This document shows positions 1 through 7,263 of a DNA stretch of 16,062 nt, in pieces. The position numbers and the translations under genes were made by a program. The notes beneath the pieces were generated by a model. That model saw only the letters and a list, made by a program, of their open reading frames with translations, did no database searches and was not told the origin of the DNA. The stretch is from positions 1-16,062 of the forward strand of contig CANKOT010000049.1 in the NCBI GenBank assembly GCA_947484245.1. The letters are read 5' to 3'. Source of the stretch: Comamonadaceae bacterium (GTDB lineage Bacteria; Pseudomonadota; Gammaproteobacteria; Burkholderiales; Burkholderiaceae). Numbering within the stretch: position 1 is the first letter of the stretch; each line of letters opens with the position of its first letter.

Positions 1-232
1 GCATCTTGAAGATGTGCACTTTGTCGTGCTTGCCGTGTGCCAACACTGTGACAGTGACAGTTGCGCCGGACACCAGGGGCGTACCAACTTTCAGATCTGC
101 GCCGTTGCCGACTGCCAGAACTTGGTCGATCACGATTTCCTGGCCCACGTCCGCAGCAATCTGTTCTACTTTAATTTTTTCACCTGCAGCAACACGATAC
201 TGTTTGCCGCCGGTTTTTATGACCGCGTACAT
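1..232 (-). CDS. rplU: 50S ribosomal protein L21 (partial, 3' end outside window)
   Basis: Structural protein of the large ribosomal subunit that binds 23S rRNA. About 77 N-terminal residues are visible on the minus strand; the family is usually near 103 residues, so the C-terminus lies left of the window. The N-terminus reads [14 protein letters not shown], the L21 signature start, and the visible part ends in HDKVHIFKM, also typical. ATG is at 230-232, with an AAAAGG Shine-Dalgarno-like stretch a few bases upstream. It is transcribed divergently from ispB, a common arrangement in proteobacteria. rpmA (L27) would be expected next, outside the window. Confidence 0.97.
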   Translation of the reverse strand, partial: MYAVIKTGGKQYRVAAGEKIKVEQIAADVGQEIVIDQVLAVGNGADLKVGTPLVSGATVTVTVLAHGKHDKVHIFKM

Positions 233-290
233 AATGACCTTTTCGTTTCTCTCAATGGAAATTCCTAGGACGAACCCTAAAGAACCGCGG

Positions 291-320
291 ATTTTAGCAC
301 GGACTTTTAGGACTTGACAA
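291..320 (-). promoter_or_regulatory. rplU promoter
   Basis: On the minus strand a -35 box TTGTCA (315-320) is followed after 18 bp by a -10 box TAAAAT (291-296) preceded by TGC, giving an extended -10. Predicted transcription starts near 284, leaving a leader of about 50 nt before the rplU ATG at 232. Strength and position fit a sigma70 ribosomal-protein promoter. Not experimentally known; motif reading only. Confidence 0.7.
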
Positions 321-368
321 GCCATCTAGAAACAAGACTTTGGGGCCCCCAGAGTCATTTTCGCTCTC

Positions 369-374
369 TATAAT
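369..374 (+). promoter_or_regulatory. candidate -10 box for ispB
   Basis: A perfect TATAAT lies 82 bp upstream of the chosen ispB start. No good -35 hexamer stands 16-18 bp upstream (the region is C-rich, next to the palindrome GGGGCCCC at 342-349), so the promoter may be weak or activator-dependent. The only plus-strand TTGACA nearby (314-319) is too far from this box and overlaps the rplU -35 box. Confidence 0.35.
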
Positions 375-455
375 CAGATCAGAACCTCGAAATCAAGTCA
401 GAAACGCAGGTTTTCTGTTGGAATTTCACCTAAAAACCCAATTCATTAAGCCATT

Positions 456-1451
456 TTGTCAACCACTGCGCCCTCCATGAAAGCCTCCCCAGCCACCGCT
501 TTGGCCTTGGTTGCAGACGACATGGCCCAAGTAGACTGGGTCATTGCCAACCGGCTGAGTTCGGGCGTGCCTTTGGTCGGTCAAGTGGCCCAGTACATCA
601 TTTCAGCGGGGGGCAAACGCTTGCGCCCTGTTATTTTGTTGCTCACCAGTGGCGCATTGGGCTACCAAGAAGCCCATAAATTTACTTTGGCCGCCGTGGT
701 GGAGTTCATTCACACAGCCACTTTGTTGCACGACGATGTGGTGGACGAGTCCACATTGAGGCGCGGCCGCCCCACTGCCAACGAAAATTTTGGTAACCCT
801 GCCAGTGTTTTGGTGGGCGACTTTCTTTACTCCCGCGCGTTCCAAATGATGGTGGAGCCGGGCAGCATGCGCATCATGCAAGTGCTGGCTGACGCCACCA
901 ACATCATTGCCGAAGGCGAAGTTTTGCAGCTCATGAACATGAACGATGCATCGCTTGATGAAGCAGCCTATTTGCATGTCATTCGCTCCAAAACAGCCAA
1001 GCTTTTTGAAGCCAGTGCAAGGTTGGCCGCCATCTTGGCGAATGCATCACCTGAATTAGAAGCGTCTTGCGCCATCTACGGACAAGCTTTGGGAACCGCT
1101 TTTCAAGTCATCGACGATGTGCTGGACTACGAAGGCAATGCCGCAGAAATGGGCAAAAACCTGGGCGACGATCTGCGCGAAGGCAAAGCCACCCTGCCCC
1201 TTATTTTGGCCATGCAACGCGGCACGCCGCCCCAACGCGCGCTGATTCAAAAAGCCATCGAGACGGGCTCAGTGGACCAACTGAGCAGCGTCATTGCCAT
1301 AGTTCGGGAAACTGGCGCACTCGAAGCCAGCCGTCAAGCCGCCATGGGTGAAGCACAACGCGCCATCGATGCAGCGGAGGCCCTGCCGCAAGGCCCCTAC
1401 AAGGAAGCCTTGGTTGCGCTGGCTTCCCAGCTGCTGGAACGCCGCACTTGA
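456..1451 (+). CDS. ispB: Octaprenyl diphosphate synthase (polyprenyl synthetase)
   Basis: Long-chain trans-isoprenyl diphosphate synthase that condenses isopentenyl diphosphate onto an allylic primer to make the ubiquinone side chain (octaprenyl in most relatives). The protein has 331 residues, normal for the family. Visible signatures: GGKRLRP near residues 52-58 (substrate-diphosphate binding), the first Asp-rich motif DDVVD with Asp93, Asp94 and Asp97, and the second motif DDVLD with Asp220, Asp221 and Asp224. These Asp clusters bind Mg2+ and the allylic diphosphate. The start is uncertain: TTG at 456 gives MSTTAPS, while ATG at 477 would remove seven residues; neither has a clear Shine-Dalgarno. 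The gene is convergent with the dehydratase gene, with a 34 bp gap. The octaprenyl chain length is inferred from the lineage, not read from the sequence. Confidence 0.93.
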   Translation: MSTTAPSMKASPATALALVADDMAQVDWVIANRLSSGVPLVGQVAQYIISAGGKRLRPVILLLTSGALGYQEAHKFTLAAVVEFIHTATLLHDDVVDESTLRRGRPTANENFGNPASVLVGDFLYSRAFQMMVEPGSMRIMQVLADATNIIAEGEVLQLMNMNDASLDEAAYLHVIRSKTAKLFEASARLAAILANASPELEASCAIYGQALGTAFQVIDDVLDYEGNAAEMGKNLGDDLREGKATLPLILAMQRGTPPQRALIQKAIETGSVDQLSSVIAIVRETGALEASRQAAMGEAQRAIDAAEALPQGPYKEALVALASQLLERRT

Positions 1452-1485
1452 TTGAATTGCGCCCCGCGGGTGTCACCCAACGGGT

Positions 1486-2463
1486 TCAAGGGCTTGGCTG
1501 TTGTGCCAACAGTTGTGAAAACCTGGCCATGTCTACATTTCCACCGCTGATGATCACGCCCACACGCTGACCCTTCAGCGCCTTCCGCGCTTGAATCGCG
1601 GCAGCCAGAGACAAACAGCCCGTTGGCTCGACAATCATTTTCATGCGCTCGGCATAAAACCGCATCACGTCGATCAACTGCGCATCTGTGACGGTGTGAA
1701 TGTCATCGACCAAGGCTTTGATGAGCTCAAATGTGATGGCCCCCACCATGGGCGTTTGGGCGCCATCGGCGATGGTGATGGGCGTTTGAATGCGAACTCG
1801 CTCGCCTTTGCGAAACGATTGCTGCACATCATTGCCCGCTGCAGGCTCCACACCAAAAATTTTGCAAAGGGGCGATTTGGCCTTCGCAGACAGCGCGCTG
1901 CCGCTGAGCAAGCCGCCGCCGCCCAGGCACACAAACAAGGCGTCCAATTCGCCGACTTCTTCAAACAACTCTAAAGCAGCCGTCCCTTGGCCCGACAAAA
2001 CATCGGCGTGGTCAAACGGTGGAATAAAAGTCATGCCCTTGGCCAGGGCAAACTGTGTGGCCAAGGCACTCGCGTCTTCTGAATACCGATCGTAAGCAAT
2101 GACCTCCGCGCCATAGCCCTTGGTGGCCGCTAGCTTCGAAGGTGCTGCGTCGTGCGGCATGAAGAGGGTGGCGGGCATGTTCAAGATGCGCGCAGACAAG
2201 GCAATGGCTTGTGCGTGATTGCCCGATGAGTAGGCCACCACACCCGCCCGTTGTTGAGCTGGATTCAGTTGAGAAAGCGCATTGAAGCCACCCCTGAACT
2301 TGAAAGCCCCCATACGCTGAAAGTTTTCACATTTGATGAAAACCTGGGCTTGCATTTGTTCGTTCAAAGCGCGAGATTGGCGCACGGGTGTTTTGTACGC
2401 CACGCCTTTGAGGCGCTCAGCTGCTTTTGAAACATCTTTGAAGGTGGGCAAATTGGGCTGCAT
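1486..2463 (-). CDS. PLP-dependent threonine/serine dehydratase-family enzyme, possibly threo-3-hydroxy-L-aspartate ammonia-lyase
   Basis: Fold-type II PLP enzyme of 325 residues. The Schiff-base lysine is Lys55 in GAFKFRGG; SSGNHAQ (79-85) contacts substrate and cofactor; the glycine loop GGGGLLSG (181-188) holds the PLP phosphate; SGGNVD lies at 306-311. Length and motifs match catabolic threonine dehydratases (TdcB type), serine racemase and threo-3-hydroxyaspartate ammonia-lyase. There is no C-terminal ACT-like domain, so it is not the biosynthetic IlvA. The KCENFQRMGAFKFRGG context resembles the hydroxyaspartate ammonia-lyase group most closely to my eye, but substrate cannot be settled by reading. 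It is monocistronic, convergent with ispB and divergent from the small ORF at 2558. ATG is at 2461-2463. Confidence 0.85.
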   Translation of the reverse strand: MQPNLPTFKDVSKAAERLKGVAYKTPVRQSRALNEQMQAQVFIKCENFQRMGAFKFRGGFNALSQLNPAQQRAGVVAYSSGNHAQAIALSARILNMPATLFMPHDAAPSKLAATKGYGAEVIAYDRYSEDASALATQFALAKGMTFIPPFDHADVLSGQGTAALELFEEVGELDALFVCLGGGGLLSGSALSAKAKSPLCKIFGVEPAAGNDVQQSFRKGERVRIQTPITIADGAQTPMVGAITFELIKALVDDIHTVTDAQLIDVMRFYAERMKMIVEPTGCLSLAAAIQARKALKGQRVGVIISGGNVDMARFSQLLAQQPSP

Positions 2464-2557
2464 GGCAATAACTTTAACTGCTACGGCAACATTTGCATGA
2501 CAATGAGGGAAAATCCTTTGACCACGTCATTCATCTTGTTTCAAAAGAGAGCATTTC

Positions 2558-2758
2558 ATGTCTGAAATCCGCCCTGCCAATAACCGCCCAGAAATTCAAC
2601 GCCCACAAGCTGATCAAGCAGTGAAGGCAGAACGCCAAACTCAAGCTGCTCCACAGCAACGAGAGGCTCAAAAAGTCGAGGTCAAACATGAGTTGGTGAG
2701 GCAAGACGCACCCAAGACTGACAAACCTAAAGGCAGCAATGTGGACATCACTGTCTAA
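2558..2758 (+). CDS. Hypothetical small hydrophilic protein
   Basis: A 66-residue ORF that I do not recognise. ATG at 2558 is preceded by a GAGAG Shine-Dalgarno (2547-2551) at 6 nt spacing, which supports real translation. The protein is rich in Gln, Lys, Glu, Pro and Ala, has no cysteine, no hydrophobic segment and no signal peptide, and is probably disordered. It ends in GSNVDITV. A TTGACC hexamer (2518-2523) lies upstream but has no convincing -10 partner. It sits between the divergently transcribed dehydratase gene and the YebC-family gene; a 74 bp gap with a TAAAAT -10-like stretch (2793-2798) suggests yebC may have its own promoter. A 111-codon antisense frame covering the same bases looks like a shadow. 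No function is assigned. Confidence 0.55.
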   Translation: MSEIRPANNRPEIQRPQADQAVKAERQTQAAPQQREAQKVEVKHELVRQDAPKTDKPKGSNVDITV

Positions 2759-2832
2759 CACTTGTAAGCGGAACCCCTTGAAATCGATGTCATAAAATCC
2801 AGACCACGATAGGTTCAACGAAAGCAAATCAA

Positions 2833-3546
2833 ATGGGTGCGCAGTGGAAAGCAAAGGGCAAGGCACAAGCCGCAGACGCCCGCGGTAAATTGTTTGGTCG
2901 CTTGGCCAAAGACATCATGATGGCTGCCAAAAGTGGGGCCGATCCCGCCGCCAATTCTCGACTGCGACTGGTGGTCGAACAAGCGCGCAAAGTTTCCATG
3001 CCCAAGGAGACACTTGAGCGTGCCATTAAAAAAGGCGCGGGCTTGTTGGGCGAAGCTGTGCACTTTGAGCGGGTTATTTACGAAGGTTTTGCGCCGCATC
3101 AAGTGCCTGTGATGGTCGAAGCCCTCACCGACAATTTAAATCGAACAGCCTCAGAAGTTCGTGTGCTTTTCCGTAAAGGTCAGTTGGGCTCTTCGGGTTC
3201 TGTGTCTTGGGATTTTGACCACATTGGCATGATTGAAGCTGAGCCTGTGCAAGCAGGTGCTGATGCAGAATTGGCTGCCATTGAAGCGGGCGCTCAAGAC
3301 TTTGAGCCAGCCGATGAAGATGGCGTAACAGTTTTTATCACCGACCCCACAGATTTAGACTTGGTCAGCAAAGCTTTGCCGGATCATGGCTTCACCGTCA
3401 TCGCCAATAAGCTGGGCTACAAACCGAAAAATCCAGTGAACCCAGCCACCCTCAGCGCAGAACAACTTGAAGAGGTCGAGAATTTCTTAGCCGCGATTGA
3501 CGGCAATGACGATGTGCAAAACGTGTTTGTAGGCTTGGCGGCTTAA
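2833..3546 (+). CDS. YebC/PmpR-family protein (DUF28)
   Basis: Member of the YebC/PmpR/TACO1 family, described as transcriptional regulators and, in recent work on the family, as translation factors that relieve ribosome stalling. It is 237 residues, the usual length. The N-terminus reads [19 protein letters not shown], not the canonical MAGHSKWANIKHRK, so it belongs to the second paralogue group often found beside a canonical YebC in Burkholderiales and Pseudomonas. Other signatures are [25 protein letters not shown] and the acidic C-terminal domain ending [12 protein letters not shown]. The Shine-Dalgarno is weak. It is convergent with the small exported protein, with only 11 bp between the stops. 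A canonical yebC next to ruvC is expected elsewhere but cannot be seen here. Confidence 0.9.
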   Translation: MGAQWKAKGKAQAADARGKLFGRLAKDIMMAAKSGADPAANSRLRLVVEQARKVSMPKETLERAIKKGAGLLGEAVHFERVIYEGFAPHQVPVMVEALTDNLNRTASEVRVLFRKGQLGSSGSVSWDFDHIGMIEAEPVQAGADAELAAIEAGAQDFEPADEDGVTVFITDPTDLDLVSKALPDHGFTVIANKLGYKPKNPVNPATLSAEQLEEVENFLAAIDGNDDVQNVFVGLAA

Positions 3547-3557
3547 GCGGTGTGAAG

Positions 3558-3830
3558 TCATTTGGCGGGAGGCTTGGGTTTGTCACCCCCTGTTGCCTTG
3601 TCCATGCACACTATTTTGCCGGGTTTTTCTTTGTATTCAAATTTGGGGCAGGCCCCTGGGTTGCTGTTTTTTTCAACGGGTTGCGGCAAAGAATCGGGGC
3701 TGGGTTTGGGCCGCGTGATGCGCTCTGGCACCGCTGATCTCTCCGGGGCTTTTTTATCGCCGGCCTTCGGCGGGTCAGCGGCAAACGCATTCAAAGCACA
3801 CAGCATGGTCACGATAAAAACGATTTTCAT
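3558..3830 (-). CDS. Hypothetical small exported Pro/Lys-rich protein
   Basis: A 90-residue protein of unknown function. The start chosen is ATG at 3828-3830, where a GAGAGTG Shine-Dalgarno-like stretch lies just upstream; an upstream in-frame start at 3875 would add 15 residues and bury the signal peptide. The N-terminus MKIVFIVTMLCALNAFA is a clear Sec signal peptide with probable cleavage after Ala17 or Ala18, implying a periplasmic product. The mature part is low complexity, rich in Pro, Lys and Asp, with two cysteines (Cys61 and Cys75) flanking an FEYKEKPGKIV segment that could form a disulphide loop. It is convergent with the yebC-like gene. A perfect 10 bp inverted repeat lies 13 bp upstream of its start codon. 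Confidence 0.6.
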   Translation of the reverse strand: MKIVFIVTMLCALNAFAADPPKAGDKKAPERSAVPERITRPKPSPDSLPQPVEKNSNPGACPKFEYKEKPGKIVCMDKATGGDKPKPPAK

Positions 3831-3843
3831 GAGCACTCTCGGT

Positions 3844-3878
3844 TCATTGATTTCCATCATCGACTGAAAAATCAATGA
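3844..3878. repeat. Perfect 10 bp inverted repeat upstream of the small exported protein gene
   Basis: TCATTGATTT (3844-3853) and AAATCAATGA (3869-3878) are perfect reverse complements around a 15-base spacer. The repeat begins 13 bp upstream of the ATG at 3830 on the minus strand. It could be an operator with half-sites on one helix face or a 5' UTR hairpin. There is no T-tract, so a terminator is unlikely. Confidence 0.6.
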
Positions 3879-4070
3879 TGTTGTGGGTCTCGATTCAGAT
3901 CATCATCTTAAACGATCAGTTTCGCAAGTGACGTGCTTGAAATCACCCCAACAGGGGTCTTGCTAGAAATGAAGGCCCTCTCACAAATGCTTTCATTGCG
4001 CCTATGAAGCCTTGAGATGGCCAGAATGCACGCATCATTGAAGGCCCTGTTCTGATGAAACGGCTTTCAA

Positions 4071-5282
4071 ATGGAAACCCCTCCTATCGGCAATCGATTA
4101 GCGCCAACAGAAGCGCCGGTTGTTCACTATCTCCAGCAAACATGGGAAACTGCAGCACGACTCAGAGCGTCTGACATTCACTTTGAACCCTTTGAAAATT
4201 TCTACCGCGTTCGATTGCGAGTCGATGGCGTCTTGCAAGAAATTCCACCGCCGCCTTTTGAGTTCAAAGAGCAAATCGCTTCACGCATCAAAGTACTCTC
4301 TCGCTTAGACATTGCCGAGAAGCGGTTGCCACAAGACGGTCGGATGAATGTCGGGTTGAAAAATTCCCAGCGTTTGAATTTGCGCATAAGCACCTTACCC
4401 ACCCTGTTTGGCGAAAAGATGGTCGTTCGCATTTTGTCTTCCGATTTGGCCAAACTCAATTTAGACCATTTGGGGTATGGCCCTGTCGACAAACAAAAAA
4501 TACTGGATGCCATTCAAAAAACCCACGGCATGATTTTGGTCACAGGGCCTACAGGCTCAGGAAAATCTCAATCTTTGTATGCTTGTTTGAATTTACTCAA
4601 TCGGGCAGAGGTCAACATTGCCACTGTCGAAGACCCCTCCGAAATCCAATTGCCCGGCATCAATCAGGTCAATGTGAAAGAAAGAATTGGTCTGAATTTC
4701 GCCACATCACTTCGGGCCTTTTTAAGACAAGACCCCGACATCCTCATGGTGGGTGAAATCAGAGACCACGAAACGGCCGACATTGCTATGAAGGCTTCGC
4801 AAACGGGTCATTTGGTTCTGTCAACGTTGCACACCCAAGACGCACCCAGCGCCTTAATTCGGCTTCGCAACATGGGCGTTGCCACCTACAACTTGGCCTC
4901 TAGCATCAGCCTCATTTCTGCGCAGCGCTTGGTTCGCCGCTTGTGTGTGCATTGTCGTCAACCTGCCATCGTTTCAACCCAATGTCTCAAAGATCTAGGC
5001 ATGCAATCCTTCAGTGAACAAGCGTCACCACAACACCATTTTTATGCGGCTCAAGGCTGCTCACAATGTCACAAGGGGTACTGGGGTCGCATTGGTTTAT
5101 TTCAAGTGATGCCCATTACCGCGGCATTGCAGCATTTGATTTTGCACAATGCCAGCCGCCATGAACTCTCCGCACAAGCCGAAAAAGAGGGCGTCAGTAC
5201 CTTGCGCCATGCAGGTATTTTGAAGGCCTCGATGGGCATCACATCTTTGGCCGAAGTTGTGGCCCATACCGATGTCACTTGA
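4071..5282 (+). CDS. pilB: Type IV pilus assembly ATPase, short PilB/GspE form (HofB-like)
   Basis: Secretion ATPase of the GspE/PilB family that would power pilus polymerisation at the inner membrane. It has 403 residues, while PilB is usually about 570; the N-terminal N1/MshEN region is absent and the protein starts almost at the N2 domain (APVVHYLQQ from residue 15; ASDIHFEP at 33-40). The catalytic core is complete: Walker A GPTGSGKS (159-166), Asp box VEDPSE (186-191), Walker B DPDILMVGEIRD (221-232), His box TGHLVLSTLHT (246-256) and a tetracysteine zinc site (Cys292, Cys295, Cys330, Cys333). ATG at 4071 has no clear Shine-Dalgarno, and an in-frame TGA at 4056-4058 excludes extension in this frame. 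It overlaps pilC by 11 bp. E. coli HofB, also short and in an equivalent neighbourhood, is the nearest known analogue. Confidence 0.88.
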   Translation: METPPIGNRLAPTEAPVVHYLQQTWETAARLRASDIHFEPFENFYRVRLRVDGVLQEIPPPPFEFKEQIASRIKVLSRLDIAEKRLPQDGRMNVGLKNSQRLNLRISTLPTLFGEKMVVRILSSDLAKLNLDHLGYGPVDKQKILDAIQKTHGMILVTGPTGSGKSQSLYACLNLLNRAEVNIATVEDPSEIQLPGINQVNVKERIGLNFATSLRAFLRQDPDILMVGEIRDHETADIAMKASQTGHLVLSTLHTQDAPSALIRLRNMGVATYNLASSISLISAQRLVRRLCVHCRQPAIVSTQCLKDLGMQSFSEQASPQHHFYAAQGCSQCHKGYWGRIGLFQVMPITAALQHLILHNASRHELSAQAEKEGVSTLRHAGILKASMGITSLAEVVAHTDVT

Positions 5283-6396
5283 AGCCGCCCTTACCCGGGC
5301 AATGGCCAGGCGAGAAGCGGTCTCCGCAAGCGTCGTCAAAAGCAAAGCTGTGCCCGCCAAAACACTGAGTGTTTTCACACGTCAGTGGTCGGCACTCATG
5401 AGTGCTGGCATTCCACTCTCGCAGGCTTTTGAATTGCTCAGTCAAAGCATTGTGGGACCTCGCAGCGCGCAGCAGTCATTTGCCACGACCTTGCAATCGC
5501 TTCGGGCCGACATCCATGCGGGTCAGTCCTTGTACACCGCATTTCAAAAGCACCCGCAAGTTTTCAACCAACATTACTGCAGCCTTTTGCATGCCGGTGA
5601 AGTTGCCGGCATCTTGGACAAAATATTGGACCGATTGGCAGACACCTTGGAGGCCCATGCCATCCTCAAAGCCAAGCTCAAAAATGCCCTCATCTATCCA
5701 GCAAGTATTTTGGTCATCGCTGTCGTGGTGTTGGTGGTGATATTGTTGTGGGTGGTGCCCGTCTTTGAAGATGTCTTCAAAAGCATGGGCGCCTCATTGC
5801 CATGGGCCACGCAGCAATTGATCCAGCTGAGTTCATGGATGAGTCATTGGGCAAGTGCCCTGACTGGGGCGCTCTTGACGTTGGCGGCATTACTCCGATG
5901 GGCGCATCAAAGGTCCTTGAAGTTTCAAATCATTTCAGAAAAAATGACCTTTGCAACACCCATCTTGGGACCTTTGATTCAAGCGGCCATGATTGTCAAA
6001 TGGGCGCAAACTTTGTCTGCCTTGCTTCAAGCGGGCACGCCATTGGCCGAGGCACTGTCACCGGCTTCGGCCGCCAGTGGCTCACCCAACCTGAACCAAA
6101 CCACCCGCCACTTGATTCAGCACATTCAAGAGGGGCACAGTTTGAGCAAGGCCATGTCAAAATCCAACTTGTTTTCAACGATGACCATTCAAATGTGCAC
6201 CATTGGCGAAGAAACAGGATCACTCGACACAATGCTTGAACGTGCAGCCCAACTCATGGAATCCGATGTGAATCAACAAATTGGCAATCTCTCCACCCTC
6301 CTTGAACCCATCATCATGGTGGTCCTGGGCACGCTCATCGGCGGCATTTTGTTGGCGCTGTATTTGCCTATTTTCAATTTAGGACAAGTCTTTTGA
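5272..6396 (+). CDS. pilC: Type IV pilus inner-membrane platform protein PilC (GspF family)
   Basis: Polytopic platform protein on which the pilus ATPase acts. It has 374 residues, slightly short for PilC (about 405). It carries two GspF (T2SSF) domains: the first from about residue 31 (TLSVFTRQWSALMSAGIPL) with GEVAGILD at 109-116, the second from about 240 (MIVKWAQTLSALLQAGTPL) with GEETGSLD at 312-319. Three hydrophobic segments lie at about 142-164, 193-210 and 344-366, as in the family. The start chosen is ATG at 5272, overlapping pilB by 11 bp; a TTG at 5257 would add five residues. It overlaps pilD by 4 bp, so pilB, pilC and pilD are probably translationally coupled. Confidence 0.93.
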   Translation: MSLEAALTRAMARREAVSASVVKSKAVPAKTLSVFTRQWSALMSAGIPLSQAFELLSQSIVGPRSAQQSFATTLQSLRADIHAGQSLYTAFQKHPQVFNQHYCSLLHAGEVAGILDKILDRLADTLEAHAILKAKLKNALIYPASILVIAVVVLVVILLWVVPVFEDVFKSMGASLPWATQQLIQLSSWMSHWASALTGALLTLAALLRWAHQRSLKFQIISEKMTFATPILGPLIQAAMIVKWAQTLSALLQAGTPLAEALSPASAASGSPNLNQTTRHLIQHIQEGHSLSKAMSKSNLFSTMTIQMCTIGEETGSLDTMLERAAQLMESDVNQQIGNLSTLLEPIIMVVLGTLIGGILLALYLPIFNLGQVF

Positions 6397-7256
6397 TCAA
6401 CGTATCTGAATGGCCCCAATTGTGGTTATCCCCTGGCATCATGGGATGGAAGTTGCCACATTTTGTGAGCATCAGTTGGGACCAACTCGTGTTGTTTGCA
6501 GCCCTTGGGCTGGTCATTGGCAGCTTTCTCAATGTGCTCATACACCGCTTGCCGCTGATGATTTTGAAAGCCGATGAACTTGATACGGCCCGTTTCAATT
6601 TAACAACGCCCCGGTCTCACTGCCCCCATTGCAAAGAGTCTCTGGCGTGGCACGAACTCATTCCCCTGGTGTCTTATTGTTGGCGCCTTGGTCGTTGCAG
6701 ACACTGCAAACAGGTCATTTCTGTGCGCTATCCCTTGGTTGAAATCCTGACTGCTGCGTTGTTTTGCATGTGCCTGCTCAAGTTTGGCTTTGACCACCCG
6801 GCTGTTTTGGGATGTTTCTTTTGCGCCACCCTCTTGGCATTGGCTTGGATCGATGCAGAAACATTCCTGTTGCCAGACGTCCTCACGCAAGCGCTGCTCT
6901 GGGTTGGCCTCATTGGAAGCGCCATGTCGCTCACCGAAACATCGCTGCTAGATTCGTTGGCGGGCGCCGTCCTGGGGTATGGGCTTTTGTGGTTGGTCAG
7001 TTGGGGCTTTGAACGGTTTGCAGGCAAAGAAGGCATGGGTCAAGGCGATCTCAAACTGCTGGCCGGGCTTGGCGCCTGGCTGGGCGTTTGGAGCCTGCTG
7101 CCCCTGCTCTTGCTGGCCTCTGTTTCTGGACTGATTTTTGGGGTCACCCAAAAATTCAGAGGGCAACTGGGTCACAATGGGCACTTCGCTTTTGGTCCTT
7201 TTTTAGCCCTTTCTGGATTCGCATGTTTCTTTTTAGGAATTTCCATGGGAGCTTGA
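6393..7256 (+). CDS. pilD: Prepilin peptidase / N-methyltransferase
   Basis: Inner-membrane aspartic protease (A24 family) that cleaves the leader of type IV prepilins and pseudopilins and methylates the new N-terminus. It has 287 residues, normal length. Visible: the GSFLNVLIHRLP motif (43-54); two CxxC pairs (Cys77/Cys80 and Cys102/Cys105) of the zinc-binding cytoplasmic domain; catalytic aspartates Asp154 (AWIDAET) and Asp219 in the GxGD-type motif GMGQGD; and several transmembrane helices. The start is TTG at 6393, overlapping the pilC stop by 4 bp with an AGGA Shine-Dalgarno (6381-6384) 8 nt upstream; the next candidate, ATG at 6441, has no such site. Only 7 bp separate it from coaE. Confidence 0.94.
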   Translation: MINVSEWPQLWLSPGIMGWKLPHFVSISWDQLVLFAALGLVIGSFLNVLIHRLPLMILKADELDTARFNLTTPRSHCPHCKESLAWHELIPLVSYCWRLGRCRHCKQVISVRYPLVEILTAALFCMCLLKFGFDHPAVLGCFFCATLLALAWIDAETFLLPDVLTQALLWVGLIGSAMSLTETSLLDSLAGAVLGYGLLWLVSWGFERFAGKEGMGQGDLKLLAGLGAWLGVWSLLPLLLLASVSGLIFGVTQKFRGQLGHNGHFAFGPFLALSGFACFFLGISMGA

Positions 7257-7263
7257 CCCGTTG

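Noticed and set aside
314..319. Plus-strand TTGACA as an ispB -35 box
   Set aside because: No -10 box stands 16-18 bp downstream, and the hexamer overlaps the minus-strand rplU -35 box.
2531..2866. 111-codon minus-strand frame antisense to the small ORF and the start of the yebC-like gene
   Set aside because: No plausible Shine-Dalgarno, protein is Leu/Ser/Phe-rich shadow composition, and the plus-strand frames have better translation signals.
3562..3867. 101-codon plus-strand frame opposite the exported protein
   Set aside because: The minus-strand frame has a signal peptide and Shine-Dalgarno; the plus frame has neither and starts inside the convergent intergenic zone.
3945..3958. ACCCC-AACA-GGGGT hairpin upstream of pilB as a terminator or sigma54 site
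   Set aside because: No T-tract follows, and the GG to GC spacing does not fit the -24/-12 consensus.
5257..5271. TTG start for pilC at 5257
   Set aside because: ATG at 5272 is a better codon and the extra residues MWPIP are not typical of PilC.
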